64,000 bases of DNA from Pedobacter panaciterrae (GCF_013204795.1 NZ_JABMKW010000012.1:83024-147023); one strand, 5' to 3'. Counted from the first letter of the stretch, positions 35,128 through 45,658 are shown. Program-made: numbers and translations. The notes: generated from the letters alone by a model not told the origin.

Positions 35128-35135
35128 ATCTATAT

Positions 35136-36449
35136 TTAAATAATTTGATTTAATAAAAGTACGCCAACCAATCCAACAACACCTACTATTGATTCCATTA
35201 CGGCCCACGATTTAAAGGTATCCTTCATACTTAAGTTAAAGTACTCTTTAAACATCCAGAATCCGGAATCGTTTACGTGCGAAAACATTAAACTGCCTGC
35301 ACCAACTGCCAAAACCATTAAGTTAGGATCTGTATTAGACGATACCATCAAAGGTAAAATAATCCCCGCAGTTGTCAAGCCTGCTACTGTTGCAGAACCC
35401 ACACAAAAACGAATAATTGCGGCAATTAACCAGCCTAAAAATAAAGGCTGCATATCCATATCCTTTAAAAGGACTGCTATTTGTCCGCTTACCCCACTAT
35501 CTACCAAAACTTGCTTTAATGCGCCAGATCCACCGATAATTAACAATATCATGGCAACATCTTTAATCGCTTCGCCATAGATATTCATGATATCCCCCAT
35601 TTTCTTGCCCTGAAAAATACCTAGCGAAAATGTTGCAACAAACAATGCAATAAGCATGGCAATTGTCGGACTTCCCGCAAAAGCAAAGAAATTGGACACA
35701 GCTGGATTCTGATTTTCTGAAAATGTGAATACTGTAGCGCCTATTAAAAGTAAAACAGGCAGTAAGGCCGTAAAAAAGCTATTAAATGTGCCCGGCAATT
35801 CTTCTTCAGGCATATCGGCAGGAACAAAAGATGCCAATGGTTTTGATGGAATAGCTTTAAGCGTTCTCGAAAACAATGGTCCACCTATAATAATGGCAGG
35901 TACAGCTACAATTAATCCGTACAACAACGTTAAACCCATATTGGCCTTAAACTGAATAACAAGTGCAGAAGGCGAAGGATGCGGTGGTAAAAATCCGTGA
36001 GTAACAGATAAAGCAGCAAGCATAGGCAAACCGATGTAAATAACAGGCAACTTATACTTGTAAACAATAGAAAAAATCAACGGAACCATTAACACAAAAC
36101 CTATCCCGTAAAACAATGGAATACCGATTAGGAACCCCGTAGTAACTACTCCCCATTGTATATATTTCTCTCCGCAAAAATTCATCATAGAGGATGCAAT
36201 TCTTTGCGCTGCGCCACTTTGGGCCACAAGTTTACCCAACATAGCCCCCACAGTAATGATTACTACCAAAGAGCCTAAAACATCTCCAATTCCCTTTTCT
36301 ACGGAGGCCGTAACTTTATTAAGTGGAATGCCCAGTAAAATACCGGCAAGTATAGATACAATTAGAAATGCAACAAATGCATTGACCTTAAATGCTGAAA
36401 CTAAAACAATCAGAAATAGGATACACAATAGGACGATTAGGATGGTCAT
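35136..36449 (-). CDS. GntP-family permease
   Basis: A 437-residue membrane protein with about 12-14 hydrophobic segments of the gluconate:H+ symporter family. Supporting segments: GKLVAQSGAAQRIA, THGFLPPHPSPSALVIQF, GSATVAGLTTAGIILPL and FSHVNDSGFWMFKEYF. The family also includes D-serine transporters (DsdX). Being first gene of an operon with RidA, a D-amino-acid PLP enzyme and an M19 dipeptidase, D-serine or a similar D-amino acid is a better guess than gluconate. This is inference from context. Confidence 0.88.
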   Translation of the reverse strand: MTILIVLLCILFLIVLVSAFKVNAFVAFLIVSILAGILLGIPLNKVTASVEKGIGDVLGSLVVIITVGAMLGKLVAQSGAAQRIASSMMNFCGEKYIQWGVVTTGFLIGIPLFYGIGFVLMVPLIFSIVYKYKLPVIYIGLPMLAALSVTHGFLPPHPSPSALVIQFKANMGLTLLYGLIVAVPAIIIGGPLFSRTLKAIPSKPLASFVPADMPEEELPGTFNSFFTALLPVLLLIGATVFTFSENQNPAVSNFFAFAGSPTIAMLIALFVATFSLGIFQGKKMGDIMNIYGEAIKDVAMILLIIGGSGALKQVLVDSGVSGQIAVLLKDMDMQPLFLGWLIAAIIRFCVGSATVAGLTTAGIILPLMVSSNTDPNLMVLAVGAGSLMFSHVNDSGFWMFKEYFNLSMKDTFKSWAVMESIVGVVGLVGVLLLNQII

Positions 36450-36532
36450 ACTTTCTTATTTTATTTGGAAAACACAAAATAGAAAAAAAAGCGAGTTGCT
36501 AAAAGTATTTCTATATTAGTATTACAATAAAG

Positions 36533-37231
36533 ATGAAAAGAAACCTAACCAAATCACTTCTGGCACTGGCTTTAATTTTAAGCTCAGCTGCCTCATTTGC
36601 TCAATCAAAGAGCTTGTTTAATGGCAAAGACCTAACCGGATGGCATGCAGATGTTCCTGAAATGGATAAAGATTCAAACGCCCGGATGCCTTTTATCATT
36701 CGTAACGGCTTATTGGTAAGTTTGGGAACTCCAGGAGGTCACCTGATTACCGATGCTACTTATAAAAATTACCGTTTGGAAGTACAATATCGTTTTGCCG
36801 CCAAACCAGGCAATTGTGGTGTACTTGTACATGCTTCTACACCGAGGGCACTTTACGATATGTTCCCAAAATCAATAGAAGTACAAATGCAGCATACTAT
36901 GGCCGGTGATTTTTGGTGTATCCAGGAAGACATTACTGTTCCTGATATGGAAACAAGACGTGGTCCCAAAGAAAACTGGGGCGTTAATGGCGATAAGCTT
37001 AGAAGAATAAAAAGATTGGTTCAGGATGTTGAGAAACCTGTAGGCGAATGGAATAAAATGGTTATCGAATGTTTGGGTGATCAGGTGAAAGTATGGGTTA
37101 ACGACGTTTTTGTAAACCATGGAACCAATTGCACGGTAAGTAGCGGCAATATTGCATTGCAGGCAGAGGGCTCTGAAGTGGAGTTTAGAAAAGTGGTATT
37201 GGAACCGATTAAGAAATTAACGGTAAAATAG
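36533..37231 (+). CDS. Exported DUF1080 (3-keto-disaccharide hydrolase-like) protein
   Basis: A 232-residue protein with a signal peptide (cleavage after SFA-Q, about residue 23). It opens with the DUF1080 hallmark SLFNGKDLTGWHAD and has a concanavalin-like jelly roll: YRLEVQYRFAAKPGNCGVLVH, IEVQMQHTMAGDFW, GEWNKMVIECLGDQVKVWVNDVFVNHG. Some members hydrolyse 3-keto-glycosides made by periplasmic oxidoreductases. No partner oxidoreductase is adjacent. It is divergent from gntP (83-base gap) and a single-gene unit. Confidence 0.85.
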   Translation: MKRNLTKSLLALALILSSAASFAQSKSLFNGKDLTGWHADVPEMDKDSNARMPFIIRNGLLVSLGTPGGHLITDATYKNYRLEVQYRFAAKPGNCGVLVHASTPRALYDMFPKSIEVQMQHTMAGDFWCIQEDITVPDMETRRGPKENWGVNGDKLRRIKRLVQDVEKPVGEWNKMVIECLGDQVKVWVNDVFVNHGTNCTVSSGNIALQAEGSEVEFRKVVLEPIKKLTVK

Positions 37232-37358
37232 CCATTCTACTCTAAGACTGGAATCTTTTGCCCGCTTCGCTAAATGGGCAAAATTTCCTAGGCCTTTTCG
37301 CAGAAAGTCAATTTTTAGTAAAGCGAGTAAACTAAGTTATCGTTCTAAAATAGCCACC

Positions 37359-37412
37359 TCGTCATCTCGACAATAGGAGGAGAGATCTCTCCTCCTATTG
37401 TCGAGATGACGA
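37359..37412. repeat. Palindromic repeat copy 2: 54-base perfect palindrome
   Basis: Each arm is 27 bases with no loop. The left arm begins TCGTCATCTCGACAATAGG and continues AGGAGAGA; the right arm is its exact complement. It lies between the convergent DUF1080 and alaS genes. It could form a cruciform or, as RNA, a long hairpin. No T-run follows on either side. Confidence 0.93.
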
Positions 37413-37445
37413 CTGTATTAAGGCTATAGCTTTAAAATAGTATAA

Positions 37446-40145
37446 CTAACTGATCAATGATTCAGCTTTAGTTAAAACAGCAGCTAAACCATCTTTATTT
37501 TTTCCGCCAGCTGTAGCGTAGAAAGGCTGTCCGCCACCCCCGCCTTGTATATCTTTTGCTAGTTCCCTAACTATATTAGAAGCATTAAGGCCTTTATCTT
37601 TAACTAGATTCTCTGATAACATTACTGTAATTCCAGGTTTATCATCAATTAAGGTAGTAAACACAAGGAACAGATCATCAACCAGATCCTTAACTGAAAA
37701 CGCTAAGTTTTTAACAGCTTCTGCATTTGGGAGATCAACGTGGGTTGCAATCAGATTAATGCCATTAATAGTTTTAAGGTGATGTACAATTTCATGCTTA
37801 AGATTTGCAGCTTGTTCACCAACAGCCTTATCAGCGTCCTTTTTAAGCTTTGCATTTTCTTCGATAAGTGCAGCAACAGCGGCTTTAAGGTCCTTATTTC
37901 CCTTTAATAACGATCTTAGCTCATTTAGCTCCTTGTTTTGTTCCAAAATAAAAGCTTCAGCCTTGTCAGCTGTAATTGCTTCTATTCTTCTTACACCAGC
38001 AGCAACAGCACTTTCAGATGTGATTTTAAAATAACCGATCTGACCTGTTGCCTGTACGTGAGTACCACCGCAAAGCTCTTTAGAATAATGATCATCAAAG
38101 GTGATGATGCGTACTAAATCTCCATACTTTTCACCAAATAAAGCAGTTACGCCGCTCGAAATGGCCTGATCATATGGAACATATCTTTGCTCCTTTAAAG
38201 GAATGTTTTCTCTTACTTTCTGATTAACCAGATGTTCAATCTGCGCCAATTCCTCATCAGTAACTTTTGCAAAATGCGAAAAGTCGAACCGCAGGTAATC
38301 AGGGTTTACCAATGAACCTTTTTGATTTACGTGCGACCCTAATACTTTTTTCAATGCAGCATGCAACAAGTGTGTGGCGCTATGGTTATCCTGAGATAGT
38401 AAACGTTTATCTTCATCAATAACAGCCCAAAACTGACCATCAACATCTTCAGGTAAGGTATCGGCATAATGTACAATTACGCCGTTTTCTTTCTTGGTAT
38501 CAGTTATTTCAACAAAGAAAAGACGACTATGATCTTCTAAACGACCTGTATCACCAACCTGACCACCACTTTCAGCATAAAAAGGGGTTTTACTCAACAC
38601 AATCTGATACTGGTCTTTGCCCTTTGCGCTAACCTTGCGGTACTTTACAATCTCCGTTTCAGCCTCAGAATCGTCATATCCCACAAATTCAACCTCAAGA
38701 TCAGGATTTACCACAACCCAGTCTCCGGTATCAACCGCAGTAGCTGCACGAGAACGCTCTTTTTGTTTTAAAAGCGCCTTGTTATATTCTTCCATATCAA
38801 CCGTCCAGCGTTGTTCTCTGGCCATCAATTCAGTTAAATCTATCGGAAATCCATAGGTATCATTCAGCTCAAAAGCAAACTCACCTGAAATCACCATCTG
38901 GTCTTTCAATATGCTGTGAACCCATGGATCATCAAATCTTTTTTCAAGCTCAATAGCATTCTCTGCCATTAATACTTCGCCTTGCTTTTTAGTGTAATTA
39001 TCAAAGCGTTGGATACCTGTAGCTAAAGTTCTTAAGAAAGAAATTTCCTCTTCTAAAACTACCTTTTGCACAAAATCCTGCTGCATTGAAAGCTCATCAA
39101 ATACCCCTTTAAATTGCTCGGCCAATACAGGCACCAGTTGATTTAAAAACGGGTCTTTAAGGTTAAGGAAAGTATAAGCATACCTAACCGCGCGACGCAA
39201 AATACGACGGATCACATAGCCTGCTTTATTATTAGAAGGCAACTGTCCATCGGCAATTACAAACGAAATGGCACGGATATGATCAGCCATCACGCGCATA
39301 GCGATATCCGTTTTTTCATCTACACCATAATCAATCCCCGCATGTTTAGCGATGAATTGAATTAAGGGTTGAAAAACATCGGTATCATAGTTTGAAGATT
39401 TCTCCTGCAATACGCGAACTAAACGCTCAAAACCCATTCCAGTATCTACATGCTGGGCAGGAAGCGGTTGCAATGAACCATCTTTTAAACGGTTAAACTG
39501 CATAAATACATTGTTCCATATCTCAATAACCTGAGGATGGTCGGCATTTACAAGCGATTTACCTTCAACGGCTTTACGCTCCTCATCCGATCTGCAATCA
39601 ACATGGATTTCAGAGCATGGACCACATGGTCCCGTATCGCCCATTTCCCAAAAATTATCTTTTTTATTACCTAAAATAATGCGGTCTTCAGGAACATATT
39701 GCTTCCAAAGCTCGTAAGCCTCGGTATCCCTTGGCAAACCTTCTTTTTCGTCTCCTTCAAAAATGGAAACATATAATTTATCTTTTGGAATTTTATAAAC
39801 CTCGGTCAATAGTTCCCAGCTCCAGGCAATGGCTTCTTTCTTAAAATAATCGCCAAAGCTCCAGTTTCCAAGCATTTCGAACATGGTATGGTGGTAGGTA
39901 TCTATCCCTACTTCCTCCAAATCATTATGTTTTCCTGATACGCGCAAACAACGTTGGGTATCAGTTACTCTTGGATATTTTATTGGGGCTTCTCCTAAAA
40001 ACAAATCTTTAAACTGATTCATTCCCGCATTAGTAAACATTAATGTGGGGTCGTTTTTAACTACAATAGGTGCCGATGAAACAATATGATGTTGTTTTGA
40101 TTCGAAAAATTTTAAGTATGCCTGTCTGATTTCCTTAGCTGTCAT
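37446..40145 (-). CDS. alaS: Alanyl-tRNA synthetase
   Basis: An 899-residue enzyme that charges tRNA(Ala). The class II catalytic core begins [17 protein letters not shown] and has [15 protein letters not shown] and [19 protein letters not shown] sequence ([16 protein letters not shown]). The editing domain has [11 protein letters not shown] (HxxxH) and CGGTH with the zinc-binding cysteine. The C-terminal DHHA1-like part has [14 protein letters not shown]. Length is normal. The start is ATG at 40145, with the expected N-terminus. It diverges from the MerR gene. Confidence 0.98.
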   Translation of the reverse strand: MTAKEIRQAYLKFFESKQHHIVSSAPIVVKNDPTLMFTNAGMNQFKDLFLGEAPIKYPRVTDTQRCLRVSGKHNDLEEVGIDTYHHTMFEMLGNWSFGDYFKKEAIAWSWELLTEVYKIPKDKLYVSIFEGDEKEGLPRDTEAYELWKQYVPEDRIILGNKKDNFWEMGDTGPCGPCSEIHVDCRSDEERKAVEGKSLVNADHPQVIEIWNNVFMQFNRLKDGSLQPLPAQHVDTGMGFERLVRVLQEKSSNYDTDVFQPLIQFIAKHAGIDYGVDEKTDIAMRVMADHIRAISFVIADGQLPSNNKAGYVIRRILRRAVRYAYTFLNLKDPFLNQLVPVLAEQFKGVFDELSMQQDFVQKVVLEEEISFLRTLATGIQRFDNYTKKQGEVLMAENAIELEKRFDDPWVHSILKDQMVISGEFAFELNDTYGFPIDLTELMAREQRWTVDMEEYNKALLKQKERSRAATAVDTGDWVVVNPDLEVEFVGYDDSEAETEIVKYRKVSAKGKDQYQIVLSKTPFYAESGGQVGDTGRLEDHSRLFFVEITDTKKENGVIVHYADTLPEDVDGQFWAVIDEDKRLLSQDNHSATHLLHAALKKVLGSHVNQKGSLVNPDYLRFDFSHFAKVTDEELAQIEHLVNQKVRENIPLKEQRYVPYDQAISSGVTALFGEKYGDLVRIITFDDHYSKELCGGTHVQATGQIGYFKITSESAVAAGVRRIEAITADKAEAFILEQNKELNELRSLLKGNKDLKAAVAALIEENAKLKKDADKAVGEQAANLKHEIVHHLKTINGINLIATHVDLPNAEAVKNLAFSVKDLVDDLFLVFTTLIDDKPGITVMLSENLVKDKGLNASNIVRELAKDIQGGGGGQPFYATAGGKNKDGLAAVLTKAESLIS

Positions 40146-40293
40146 CCTTCTCTTGATTAGTGGAACAAACTTAGATAAAAAAAAAACCTCTATCGAGGAA
40201 AATTGAAATTTTATTGTTGGATTCTACTAAAATCCCCCTACATTTGAATACTTTAAATAAAAGCTGTAAAACACTAATAATCAACACTAAAGT

Positions 40294-40629
40294 ATGCCTT
40301 ACAAAGAACGGGAAATCAATAAAATGTACTATACGATGGGTGAGGTAACCGAAATGTTTGGTGTAAACGCATCCCAAATCCGATTTTACGAAAAGGAATT
40401 TGACGTATTGCAACCTAAAAAAAATAAAAAAGGAAACCGCCTTTTTACCCCAGAAGATATTGAAAATTTAAAGATCATTTTTCATCTGGTAGAAGATAAA
40501 GGTTTCACTTTAAAGGGAGCAAAAGATCATCTGAAAAACAATACATCTGAGGTTAAAGAAAATCAAAAGATCATTGACTCGCTTGAGAAATTAAAAGATT
40601 TCTTACTGAAATTGAACGACCAGATTTAA
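40294..40629 (+). CDS. MerR-family regulator
   Basis: A 111-residue protein with an N-terminal MerR winged helix (about 10-80): YTMGEVTEMFGVNASQIRFYEKEF, NRLFTPEDIENLKIIFHLV. A short C-terminal helix follows. It has no effector-binding domain or metal-binding cysteines, so the signal is unknown. This short form resembles the HTH-only MerR proteins common in Bacteroidota. Start: ATG at 40294; the ATG at 40324 (MYYTMGEV) is a possible alternative. Confidence 0.85.
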   Translation: MPYKEREINKMYYTMGEVTEMFGVNASQIRFYEKEFDVLQPKKNKKGNRLFTPEDIENLKIIFHLVEDKGFTLKGAKDHLKNNTSEVKENQKIIDSLEKLKDFLLKLNDQI

Positions 40630-40646
40630 TTATTTTCATTTCTCCG

Positions 40647-40678
40647 GTTAATTATTTTTTATTTCGAAAATAATTAAC
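40647..40678. other. AT-rich hairpin after MerR gene
   Basis: Perfect 12-base stem GTTAATTATTTT/AAAATAATTAAC with an 8-base loop, 18 bases after the MerR stop. It lacks GC pairs and a following T-run, so it is a poor classical terminator but the only structure here. Confidence 0.4.
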
Positions 40679-40694
40679 GTGGTTAGGCAAATTT

Positions 40695-40847
40695 ATGTCA
40701 ACCACAACCGGAATATGCTCCACATTAGTAAATCCGGCAAGTAAGGACTTTAAGTTTTTTATCCAACCTGCTCTTGAGCAACATAAAATAAAAGAAATCC
40801 AGTGTATTGAAGGTACTATAAGGTACTATAAAGAAAGAGGACGATAG
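40695..40847 (+). CDS. Possible small ORF, 50 residues
   Basis: ATG at 40695, TAG at 40845. The product begins MSTTTGICSTLVNPASK and ends IEGTIRYYKERGR. I do not recognise it. It contains a 10-base direct repeat (AAGGTACTAT twice, near 40820). The gap between merR and the xylose operon is otherwise empty. It may be a gene remnant or chance. Confidence 0.2.
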   Translation: MSTTTGICSTLVNPASKDFKFFIQPALEQHKIKEIQCIEGTIRYYKERGR

Positions 40848-40889
40848 GTAACCAGCCCACCGTCCTAACCTAAACTGGATAAAACCTAA

Positions 40890-42578
40890 CTACCAGTAAA
40901 TTGTATATAGTGCCACAATTAGCCCGCAAACAATGATTGCACCAACTGTGAAAGCCCTATTAGTTCTAAACATTTCTTTTTCTATTTCAAGTCCGTTTGT
41001 TAGTACCCCTCTTCTGGTTTCTATGATGCTAATTGCATACATCACCACAAGACAAATGATAAATACAAAACCCATCCGGTCTAGAAATGGTATTTCATAA
41101 AGCATACTTCCATCTCTCTGTTGCACCAGCTTTGAAAAGCCTGTTGAACTAAGGAATTCCAGGTTCATCACATTTGGAAGGAATTTGAATATCACCGAAA
41201 GCGCAAAACCGCCAACTGTTGCAAATAACGCTGCATTTGAGGTTGTCTTTTTCCAGAAGAAACCTAAGATAAACATGGCAAATATACCTGGCGAGAAAAA
41301 GCCGGTATATTCCTGAATAAACTGAAAGCCACCTTTTTTATCGATACCAAGTAAAGGAGAAATGATGATGGCTACTAGCATTGCAAGGATAACAGTAATC
41401 CGTCCAATTACGACCTGCTTGTCTTCATTCGCTGTTTTATTGATTACTTTCTTGTAAATATCAAGTGTAAAAATGGTTGCAATACTATTTGCTTTACCAG
41501 CAAGGGAAGCAACTACCGCAGCGGTTAATGCGGCAAACGACAATCCCTTTAACCCGGCAGGAAGAAGATTTAAAAGCACAGGATAAGCACTGTCTGGAGA
41601 TACCTCTCCGCCTTGCAACATATCTGTTTTAAAGTCACCATACCCTTCTTTGTAAAGAACAAACGCAGCTATTCCAGGAAGTACCACGATAACAGGCATC
41701 AATAATTTTAAGAAAGATGCAAAAAGAAGTCCATTTCTTGCTGTTTTAAGATCGGCTCCAAGCGCTCTCTGAGTGATGTACTGATTGCAACCCCAATAAT
41801 TAAGGTTTACAATCCACATACCACCAATTAGTACAGTTAAGCCAGGCAGATCGAGATAATTCTCATTATCTTTCTTAAAGATCATATGAAAATGCTCTTC
41901 TGCGTGGACTTTTAACAGACTAAAACCCTTCATTACTCCACTTGAACCGAAATGCGTGGCTACCAGCTCTAATGCAAGATATGTAGTTGCCAAACCACCC
42001 AGGATAAGGAAAAACACCTGAATTACATCGGTATATCCAATTACCTTCATTCCACCGAGTGTAATGATGATGGAGAAAATAGCCAGCAGGTACATACACG
42101 CAGTAAGGTTAATTCCTGATATGCTGTGGATTGCCAGAGCTCCTAAATAAAGTATGGAGGTTAAGTTTACCACTACGTATAATAACAGCCAGAAAATAGC
42201 CATAATCATTGCTACAGTACCATTGTAACGTTGGTTTAAGAACTGTGGCATGGTGTATATCTTGTTTTTTAGATATACCGGTATAAAAAATACCGCCACA
42301 ATTATTAAGGTAACGGCTGCCATCCACTCGTAGGTAGCAATTGCAAGTCCCATCTTAAACCCTGATCCGCTCATTCCAATAAACTGCTCAGCAGAAATAT
42401 TGGAGGCAATAAGGGAAGCCCCTATTGCCCACCAGGTAAGTGAATCTTTGGCCAAAAAGAAATCTTTAGAGTTCTCCTTATGAGCCTTTTTTTGTCTATA
42501 AACCCACCATCCGTAAAGCGCAACGATCAGAAAATAAATCAGGAAAACTGCATAGTCTAATGCGCCCAGTGTTTTCAT
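40890..42578 (-). CDS. Sodium:solute symporter, SGLT-like (probable xylose uptake)
   Basis: A 562-residue SSS-family protein with about 14 membrane segments. Sugar-transporter features: SKDFFLAKDSLTWWAIGASLIASNISAEQFIGMSGSG, the NLNYWGCNQYITQRALGA segment and FSPGIFAMFILGFFWKK. These resemble the SglT group that moves hexoses or pentoses with sodium. It is third in the operon xylB-xylA-symporter (22-base gap to xylA), so xylose is the likely substrate. No regulatory domain is attached. Confidence 0.9.
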   Translation of the reverse strand: MKTLGALDYAVFLIYFLIVALYGWWVYRQKKAHKENSKDFFLAKDSLTWWAIGASLIASNISAEQFIGMSGSGFKMGLAIATYEWMAAVTLIIVAVFFIPVYLKNKIYTMPQFLNQRYNGTVAMIMAIFWLLLYVVVNLTSILYLGALAIHSISGINLTACMYLLAIFSIIITLGGMKVIGYTDVIQVFFLILGGLATTYLALELVATHFGSSGVMKGFSLLKVHAEEHFHMIFKKDNENYLDLPGLTVLIGGMWIVNLNYWGCNQYITQRALGADLKTARNGLLFASFLKLLMPVIVVLPGIAAFVLYKEGYGDFKTDMLQGGEVSPDSAYPVLLNLLPAGLKGLSFAALTAAVVASLAGKANSIATIFTLDIYKKVINKTANEDKQVVIGRITVILAMLVAIIISPLLGIDKKGGFQFIQEYTGFFSPGIFAMFILGFFWKKTTSNAALFATVGGFALSVIFKFLPNVMNLEFLSSTGFSKLVQQRDGSMLYEIPFLDRMGFVFIICLVVMYAISIIETRRGVLTNGLEIEKEMFRTNRAFTVGAIIVCGLIVALYTIYW

Positions 42579-42600
42579 AAATTCCGGTTAATCGCTGAAT

Positions 42601-43929
42601 TTAAATGTGCCTGTTGATTAAGTTTTCAAGGAATTCTTGTCTGCCACTTCGTGTTTGTGGCTCGCCATTCTGAATTGCATAATCTCGCAGATCTTCAAGA
42701 CTTAAATTACCGTTTTCAAACTCTTTTCCTTTACCGTTATCAAAAGATGCATATCTGTCTGTTCTGATTTTTTTATAGTCAGAGTTTTGAAGTATGTCGT
42801 CAGCAACGATCAGTGCACGGGCAAACATATCCATACCCCCAATATGTGCATAGAACAAATCAGCCTGATCAGTAGAGTTTCTGCGGATTTTGGCATCAAA
42901 GTTTATTCCACCACGACTAAAGCCGCCTGCTTCAAGAATGATCAGCATAGATTCAACCAGTTCGTTAATGTTATTTGGGAACTGATCTGTATCCCAGCCA
43001 TTTTGATAATCTCCACGGTTGGCATCAATAGATCCAAGTAGACCTGCATCTGCAGCTACTTGTAATTCGTGCTGGAAGGTATGACCGGCTAGGGTTGCAT
43101 GGTTTACTTCAAGGTTTAATTTAAAATCGCCAAGAAGGTCATATTTTTGAAGGAAGCCTAAAACAGTTGCTGCATCATAATCGTATTGATGTTTAGTAGG
43201 CTCACATGGTTTTGGCTCAATCAAGAATGTACCATTAAATCCATTCTTTCTGGCATAGTCTTTTGCAGTATGAAGGAAACGTGCAAGATGCTCCTGCTCT
43301 CTCTTCATATCGGTATTTAATAGCGACATGTATCCTTCACGACCGCCCCAGAATACATAATTCTCTCCACCTAATGCAATGGTTGCATCAAGAGCAGCTT
43401 TTACCTGGGCAGCACCATGTGTTAATACATGAAAATCAGGATTTGTTGCTGCACCGTTCATATATCTTCTGTGCGAGAACAGATTCGCAGTACCCCATAA
43501 TAATTTTACGCCTGTTTCATCTTGTTTCTGACGAGCATAATCTACCAAAGCTTGCAGTCTTCTTTCGTTTTCTTTGATGTCGTTACCGTAATCTACCATA
43601 TCTACGTCATGGAAGCAGTAATATGGAATACTTAACTTGGTTAAAAACTCAAATGCTGCATCCATTTTATCTTTAGCACGTTCTACAGGATCGCTTTTTT
43701 GGTTCCAAGGAAAAATATGGCTTGCTTCGCCAAAAGGATCGGCACCGTTACCACAGAATGAATGCCAGTAAGCACCGGCGAAACGAAGGTGATCTTTAAG
43801 TGTTTTCCCAGCCACAATCCTTTCAGGATCATACCATTTAAATGCCAGAGGATTGTCGCTTTCACGTCCCTCGAAGTTAACCTTACCGATATTTTTAAAA
43901 AATTCGTTATTCAAAGTGTTTACGCTCAT
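42601..43929 (-). CDS. xylA: D-xylose isomerase
   Basis: A 442-residue enzyme that converts D-xylose to D-xylulose. Family motifs are intact: [11 protein letters not shown] with the catalytic histidine, [32 protein letters not shown] with metal-binding glutamate, [14 protein letters not shown] and [19 protein letters not shown]. Length and N-terminus suit the long (class II) isomerases. It lies 9 bases after xylB on the same strand. Confidence 0.97.
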   Translation of the reverse strand: MSVNTLNNEFFKNIGKVNFEGRESDNPLAFKWYDPERIVAGKTLKDHLRFAGAYWHSFCGNGADPFGEASHIFPWNQKSDPVERAKDKMDAAFEFLTKLSIPYYCFHDVDMVDYGNDIKENERRLQALVDYARQKQDETGVKLLWGTANLFSHRRYMNGAATNPDFHVLTHGAAQVKAALDATIALGGENYVFWGGREGYMSLLNTDMKREQEHLARFLHTAKDYARKNGFNGTFLIEPKPCEPTKHQYDYDAATVLGFLQKYDLLGDFKLNLEVNHATLAGHTFQHELQVAADAGLLGSIDANRGDYQNGWDTDQFPNNINELVESMLIILEAGGFSRGGINFDAKIRRNSTDQADLFYAHIGGMDMFARALIVADDILQNSDYKKIRTDRYASFDNGKGKEFENGNLSLEDLRDYAIQNGEPQTRSGRQEFLENLINRHI

Positions 43930-43938
43930 GTTGATTTT

Positions 43939-45426
43939 TTATTTATTTAATGATTCTAATTGTTGTTCAAGAAGTTTTTTCCAGGTTTGATATTCATCCT
44001 CCAGTCTCTCATTGGTTGGTTCTACCAGCTTAACAGGCTTTTTATTACTAAATGCCTCGCTAACCGTTTTAAAAATGTTTGCTCCAATACCGGCACCTAC
44101 AGCAGCACCGTAACTACCGTCGTTCTCATAAAGTTCCACCGGCACGCCTGTTACGTTTACAAAGGTTTGAGAGAAAATATCACTCATAAAAAGATTTGAC
44201 CTTCCTGCTCTGATTACAGATGGCTGCATTCCGTTTTCTCGAAGGATATCTAATCCATAACGGAATGAGAATGCTATTCCTTCTTGTACTGCGCGGAATA
44301 TATGTGCCTGTGTATGCAGGTTAAGGTCTATTTGCTGTAAATGTGCACCTACAAGTTTATTATTCAGCATACGCTCTGCTCCATTGCCAAAAGGAAGAAC
44401 ATAAAGTCCGTTGCTTCCTGCAGCGATCTTACTTGCTGCATTATTCATGGCAACATAGTCTATTGACGAGCCCATTAGGTTTTTAGCCCATCGGTTCATA
44501 CTTCCTGTTCCATTAATGCAAAGCAAAACGCCTAAACGCTGATCCTGAGCGGTATGATTTACGTGCGCAAATGTATTTACACGTGATTGTTTGTCGTAAA
44601 GTAACTGATCAGTAACGCCATAAATAACTCCTGATGTTCCAGCAGTTGCAGCTACTTCGCCTGGTTGTGTTACATTTAATGAAAGGGCATTGTTTGGCTG
44701 ATCTCCTGCTTTATAAGCTACTGGAATACCTGCCCTTAAACCTAGCTTTTCGGCAATCGATTCCTTTACTTGTCCGTGTTCAGAAAACACTGGTTTTATC
44801 TCCGGAATTATGCTTGAAGAAAAACCAAACTGCTCCATAATATCAGTAGAAATTCCGTTGGCTTTAAAGTCCCAAAGTATCCCTTCTGATAAGGCAGAAT
44901 TACTGGTAGTAACCTCTCCGGTAAGCTTCATTGAGATAAAATCTCCGGGCAGCATCATCTTGGCTACTTTACTATAGGTTTCGGGTTCGTTCTTTTTAAC
45001 CCAGGCCAGTTTTGAGGCGGTAAAGTTACCGGGCGAGTTAAGCATACGGCTCAAAACCTGTTCTTTTCCTAAAGCGTTAAATGCCTCTTCCCCGGTTTCT
45101 ACGGCCCTGCTGTCGCACCATATAATACTGTTTCTCAGGCTGTTTTGCGCTTCATCTACAATAACAAGTCCGTGCATCTGATAAGCTATACCAATGGCCG
45201 AAATGTCTAACGGATTGTATTTACCCTTACTATTACAGTTTAGTATGGCTTGCTGAACATGTTCCCACCACATATCTGGCGACTGCTCTGCCCACCCTGA
45301 TTTTAGAGAAATAATCTCTGATTCACTATCCGGATATTGTGCACTTGCAAGAATGTCGCCGGACGCAACATCAACTACCGAAACTTTGACAGATGATGTT
45401 CCTACATCAATACCTAATAGCAGCAT
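43939..45426 (-). CDS. xylB: Xylulokinase
   Basis: A 495-residue FGGY kinase that phosphorylates D-xylulose to xylulose 5-phosphate. It opens LLLGIDVGTSSVKVSVVD, followed by the WAEQSPDMWW segment typical of xylulokinases, AYQMHGLVIVD, GDFISMKLTGE, AGDQPNNALSL and AATAGTSGVIYG. It is first gene of the xylose operon and diverges from a LacI-type regulator. A well-formed promoter with an overlapping palindromic operator lies upstream. Confidence 0.95.
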   Translation of the reverse strand: MLLLGIDVGTSSVKVSVVDVASGDILASAQYPDSESEIISLKSGWAEQSPDMWWEHVQQAILNCNSKGKYNPLDISAIGIAYQMHGLVIVDEAQNSLRNSIIWCDSRAVETGEEAFNALGKEQVLSRMLNSPGNFTASKLAWVKKNEPETYSKVAKMMLPGDFISMKLTGEVTTSNSALSEGILWDFKANGISTDIMEQFGFSSSIIPEIKPVFSEHGQVKESIAEKLGLRAGIPVAYKAGDQPNNALSLNVTQPGEVAATAGTSGVIYGVTDQLLYDKQSRVNTFAHVNHTAQDQRLGVLLCINGTGSMNRWAKNLMGSSIDYVAMNNAASKIAAGSNGLYVLPFGNGAERMLNNKLVGAHLQQIDLNLHTQAHIFRAVQEGIAFSFRYGLDILRENGMQPSVIRAGRSNLFMSDIFSQTFVNVTGVPVELYENDGSYGAAVGAGIGANIFKTVSEAFSNKKPVKLVEPTNERLEDEYQTWKKLLEQQLESLNK

Positions 45427-45475
45427 GTTTTCTTTATATATTTGGGTTGAATTAAAATATTAGTATTTGATTAAA

Positions 45476-45505
45476 CGAAATTAGTAAAATATTTAATTTA
45501 AGCAA
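45476..45505 (-). promoter_or_regulatory. Promoter of the xylBA-symporter operon
   Basis: On the minus strand a TTG (45503-45505) is followed by exactly 19 bases and then TAATTTCG (45476-45483). The Bacteroidota consensus is TTG-N19-TAnnTTTG, so only one base differs. The TTG lies inside the palindromic operator. The remainder of the 304-base gap (45427-45730) holds the palindromic repeat at 45591 and AT-rich leader. Confidence 0.75.
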
Positions 45506-45513
45506 TCGATTGC
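45502..45513. promoter_or_regulatory. Candidate LacI-type operator, xylose promoter
   Basis: GCAATCGATTGC is a perfect 12-base palindrome with a central CG, the usual form for LacI/GalR operators. It covers the -33 TTG of the xylB promoter, so binding would block RNA polymerase. With its minus-strand flank it reads GCAATCGATTGCTTAAAT, identical to the site at 51031. Confidence 0.75.
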
Positions 45514-45590
45514 GATAAAAATATTTTATCATATTTACTCGATTAATAAATTGTACTATTGCACAGGGTCGTCATAGATGTTGCACCTGG

Positions 45591-45658
45591 TCATCTCGAC
45601 AATAGGAGAGATTTCTTGGTTATGCCAGTTCAAGACATCTCTCCTATTGTCGAGAAGA
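45591..45658. repeat. Palindromic repeat copy 3, long-armed with loop
   Basis: Arms of 22 bases: TCATCTCGACAATAGGAGAG plus AT on the left (45591-45612), and the complement with one mismatch on the right (45637-45658), enclosing 24 bases. The arms share most of the sequence of the perfect palindrome at 37359. It lies in the leader of the LacI-type gene, 72 bases before its start. Confidence 0.9.

Noticed and set aside
35128..35208. Longer start for RidA
   Set aside because: The added residues lie inside the gntP coding region, and the family start is at 35127.
37232..37358. Possible tRNA or small RNA between the DUF1080 and alaS genes
   Set aside because: No cloverleaf or conserved T-loop sequence was found; only the palindrome that follows is structured.
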